Source: Priapulus caudatus
Taxonomy: Eukaryota > Priapulida > Priapulimorpha > Priapulimorphida > Priapulidae
Assembly: GCF_000485595.1 (NCBI RefSeq)
Contig: NW_014579272.1
Coordinates: forward strand, 1-20,042
Direction of reading: 5' to 3'
Length of the DNA: 20,042 nucleotides
In this document: positions 18,156 through 20,042 of the stretch, piece by piece
Layout: the number at the start of each line of letters is the position of its first letter
How positions within the stretch are numbered: the first letter of the stretch is position 1
Notes under the pieces: model-generated
Seen by the model: only the letters and a program-made list of their open reading frames with translations
Databases searched by the model: none
Told to the model about the DNA's origin: nothing
Translations under genes and position numbers: made by a program

Positions 18156-19803
18156 GTTTCACGAAGCCGATTAAGTACATAGGAATTTTTAAACTAAGAG
18201 TCAGCATAATTTTGCGTCACTTAAACAATGAGGCTAGTGAAATACTCTACACTGTATTCAAAATGGCGACACTGCCAAAAGTATCTGCAAATTCGTACAT
18301 GAAAAGCGAATTAATTTGGCAATTATAAGACTAAATTAGTACAGCTGAGATCTTAGATAATTAAATTCTTGCGAAAGAAATTGAAGTAAAATTTCCAATT
18401 GTAAAATCTCAAGCGATACTTATAATATACTAGAAATATTAATGTAGAACTGGGAACCTTCTAAATCGGGTATGTGCCATTGTTTATTTTCGACGCTTTC
18501 CACACCGAATTTCACTTACGCGGGAATTTTTTCCGGAGCTTTCAGCTGATTCCAAGTAATTTAATCGATCCTATGGCCCAATCCCCATCTAACATCTATG
18601 ATTCATTCTAGGCCAAATGGTGAGCATCCACTGCCTTTCTGCCCGCTGTGGGCAGGGGTGACTCTCCACTTCTTGGACCTGTCCCCACATGTATCTTCCT
18701 TAGGTTTGTATCGCGGCAAACTAACAGGAAATGCTTAGGGTCTTCTGGTTCTCCCTATCATTGCACACATGCATATTTTTTCTTCCCCTAACCATTCTCC
18801 TGTTCTTTTTTATCGTGAGGCTCCCGCTCTACATGTCCAGGCAGCTTAACGCCGATTTATTATATTGTAAAAGTTTCTTGTTTAGAAAATATTTTCCCTT
18901 TATATGTCTCTTATGTGGCTTTATACCATCTCCCCTTTCCCATCTGTACTTGTGCTGCTTTTTGTCTATGATCTTTTCATCCACCGTTTGTTCCATGCTT
19001 TGCTTTTTCCCAGTCTCATACTTTATCAATAACTCCACCCGTTCTTCCGTCCCATACTTTCCCCCAGGAATTCTTACTCGATCTATTCCAATTCCCATGT
19101 AAAGTTCCTGCACTTGATAGCCTTTCCGTCTCTCCCGCTGCATTTCCTCTCTTCATGCCATCATAATTAATATCCAAATATTTTAAGTTTGTCTTCGCTC
19201 TCTCATCTTCTCCAATTGGACCATCCAAGCTCCCCCCTTATTGTTTCTATATACCCGCGTAAAGTGGGCATGACCTAACGGAGTCCCTCCAGCCTGTTTT
19301 TGGGTATTTTCAAGGATTGAAAGAGTGCCTGTTCCTTTTTTCTTTATCCTTCATATATAATTTATGTCATTTCCATAGTAACGGGAAGTACTGCTACTCG
19401 TCGTTCACACAGTTCATCCTTCCCTACCATAACTGCTGGCACAGACTATAGATGTCCTTTACTCGCACTCTCACCCTCGGTAGTTCATCACTAGTTTTCT
19501 AGTTATTGCTTTATTTTAATCTAGGTAGTGTATTCGTTAACGGTTTCTAACTTAGACTAGACACTACATAGCTAACTCGTACTAGCCAAACCACCTAAAT
19601 CATATTAAGTTTTATTTAATCATGCTACGCTGAGTATAATAATATTGTGATAACTTAATCAAGGGCGGGGCCAATGGATTAAAGTGGTAAGTTCACCGCT
19701 CGTAAGAAACAGCTCACTTTGCTTATCCAATTTAAGTACGGAAGTTAATCATGATTAGTGATATTAATCCATGATTAAGGACTTCAATTACGCTTCGTGA
19801 AAC
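18156..19803. mobile_element. Possible DNA-transposon remnant with short inverted termini
   Basis: GTTTCACGAAGC at 18156-18167 is exactly the reverse complement of 19792-19803, facing inward. Both are followed internally by similar AT-rich sequence (CGATTAAGTAC versus, from the other end, GTAATTGAAGT). TTAATCATGATTA-like words lie near both ends, some outside the pair. The interior carries a basic ORF (18829-19143, minus). No target-site duplication was identified and a 12-base match can occur by chance, so the superfamily is left open. Confidence 0.35.
18829..19143 (-). CDS. Unassigned basic ORF, possibly repeat-encoded
   Basis: A 104-codon frame on the minus strand, rich in Lys, Arg and Glu and with no low-complexity run, reads words such as YMGIGIDRVRIPGGKYG and ERVELLIKYETGKKQ and ends ...ALSCLDM. 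An overlapping frame upstream (19143-19228, KTNLKYLDINYDGMK) looks like its continuation after a frame change. Composition differs from the noise ORFs elsewhere and looks genuinely coding, perhaps part of a transposable-element protein, since it lies inside the 18156-19803 inverted pair. I do not recognise the family. Confidence 0.3.
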   Translation of the reverse strand: MQRERRKGYQVQELYMGIGIDRVRIPGGKYGTEERVELLIKYETGKKQSMEQTVDEKIIDKKQHKYRWERGDGIKPHKRHIKGKYFLNKKLLQYNKSALSCLDM

Positions 19804-20042
19804 CGGCCGGCAGAAATGAAGAGCATGAGATCCATGCAATAACCTCGATGAGTAGAAGCATATCTGTATAGCCATGCGTGTCGACGTCGCTGAAAATTAA
19901 CATGCATGACGGATCACGCAGGTAGGTCCCACGTAGAAACACCCTATGCCACAGACCTAGCTAGATATGACCGCTAAAGCGGCGGCGCACACGTCAAGTA
20001 ATTTTTGACTCAAGTAAAATTACGCTATCGTCAAATACTCGT
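19229..20042. other. Intergenic, no gene recognised
   Basis: AT-rich sequence without a coding signal. Several TTAATC/GATTAA palindromic words cluster at about 19736-19778, next to the right-hand GCTTCGTGAAAC terminus. Confidence 0.55.

Noticed and set aside
1-20042. Prokaryotic defence, CRISPR or other novel multi-gene system
   Set aside because: No operon-like gene packing, no spacer-repeat array and no ribosome-binding pattern. Introns, a LINE and telomere-type repeats show an animal nuclear genome.

Overview
This is a piece of animal nuclear genome, not a microbial replicon. It is mostly non-coding DNA rich in simple repeats. It carries split coding blocks with GT/AG borders, a dead CR1-like LINE retrotransposon and two interstitial TTAGGG telomere-type arrays. 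TTAGGG is the telomere unit of most bilaterians outside the arthropods. Together with the abundant CpG and the invertebrate-looking transporter, this suggests a marine invertebrate such as a lophotrochozoan or invertebrate deuterostome. The species cannot be named from the sequence.

Layout. 1-4440 has no recognisable gene. It holds two long purine-rich tracts (about 300-455 and 2141-2894), a single unresolved base (456), and a 26-bp perfect inverted repeat (3426-3451 / 3684-3709) enclosing a CCCTAA array (3591-3659). 4411-7870, minus strand, is a CR1-type LINE readable from endonuclease (GDFN and SDH motifs) through reverse transcriptase (PDG-like, NYRP-like, GVPQ-like and FADD motifs) to the C-terminal tail; it is full of stops and frame changes. 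A second, weaker LINE tail lies at 8104-8247 in the same orientation. 8250-12100 is anonymous sequence with a G-run block (9783-9858). 12104-12238 holds CTT and TTA microsatellites, and 12240-13680 is AT-rich with nothing recognised.

13782 to about 17990, minus strand, holds six exons of an SLC22-family (organic cation/anion/zwitterion transporter) gene. In transcription order they cover TM2-4, TM5-6, the central cytoplasmic loop, TM7-9, TM10-11 and TM12. The first exons (N-terminus, TM1, large extracellular loop) and the final C-terminal exon were not found. The last two exons found are perfectly open with good splice sites; the four upstream ones each need frame changes to follow the family. 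18000-20042 has no identified gene, but holds a 12-bp terminal-inverted-repeat-like pair 1.6 kb apart around a basic, unassigned ORF.

Main interpretation. Frame breaks become dense in the LINE upstream of about 5340 and in the transporter upstream of about 14330, and the simple repeats in several stretches are unusually ragged. Single N bases sit beside simple repeats at 456 and 12103. This fits a scaffold stitched from clean sequence and uncorrected long-read gap fill at least as well as real gene decay. I found no evidence of an undescribed multi-gene system.
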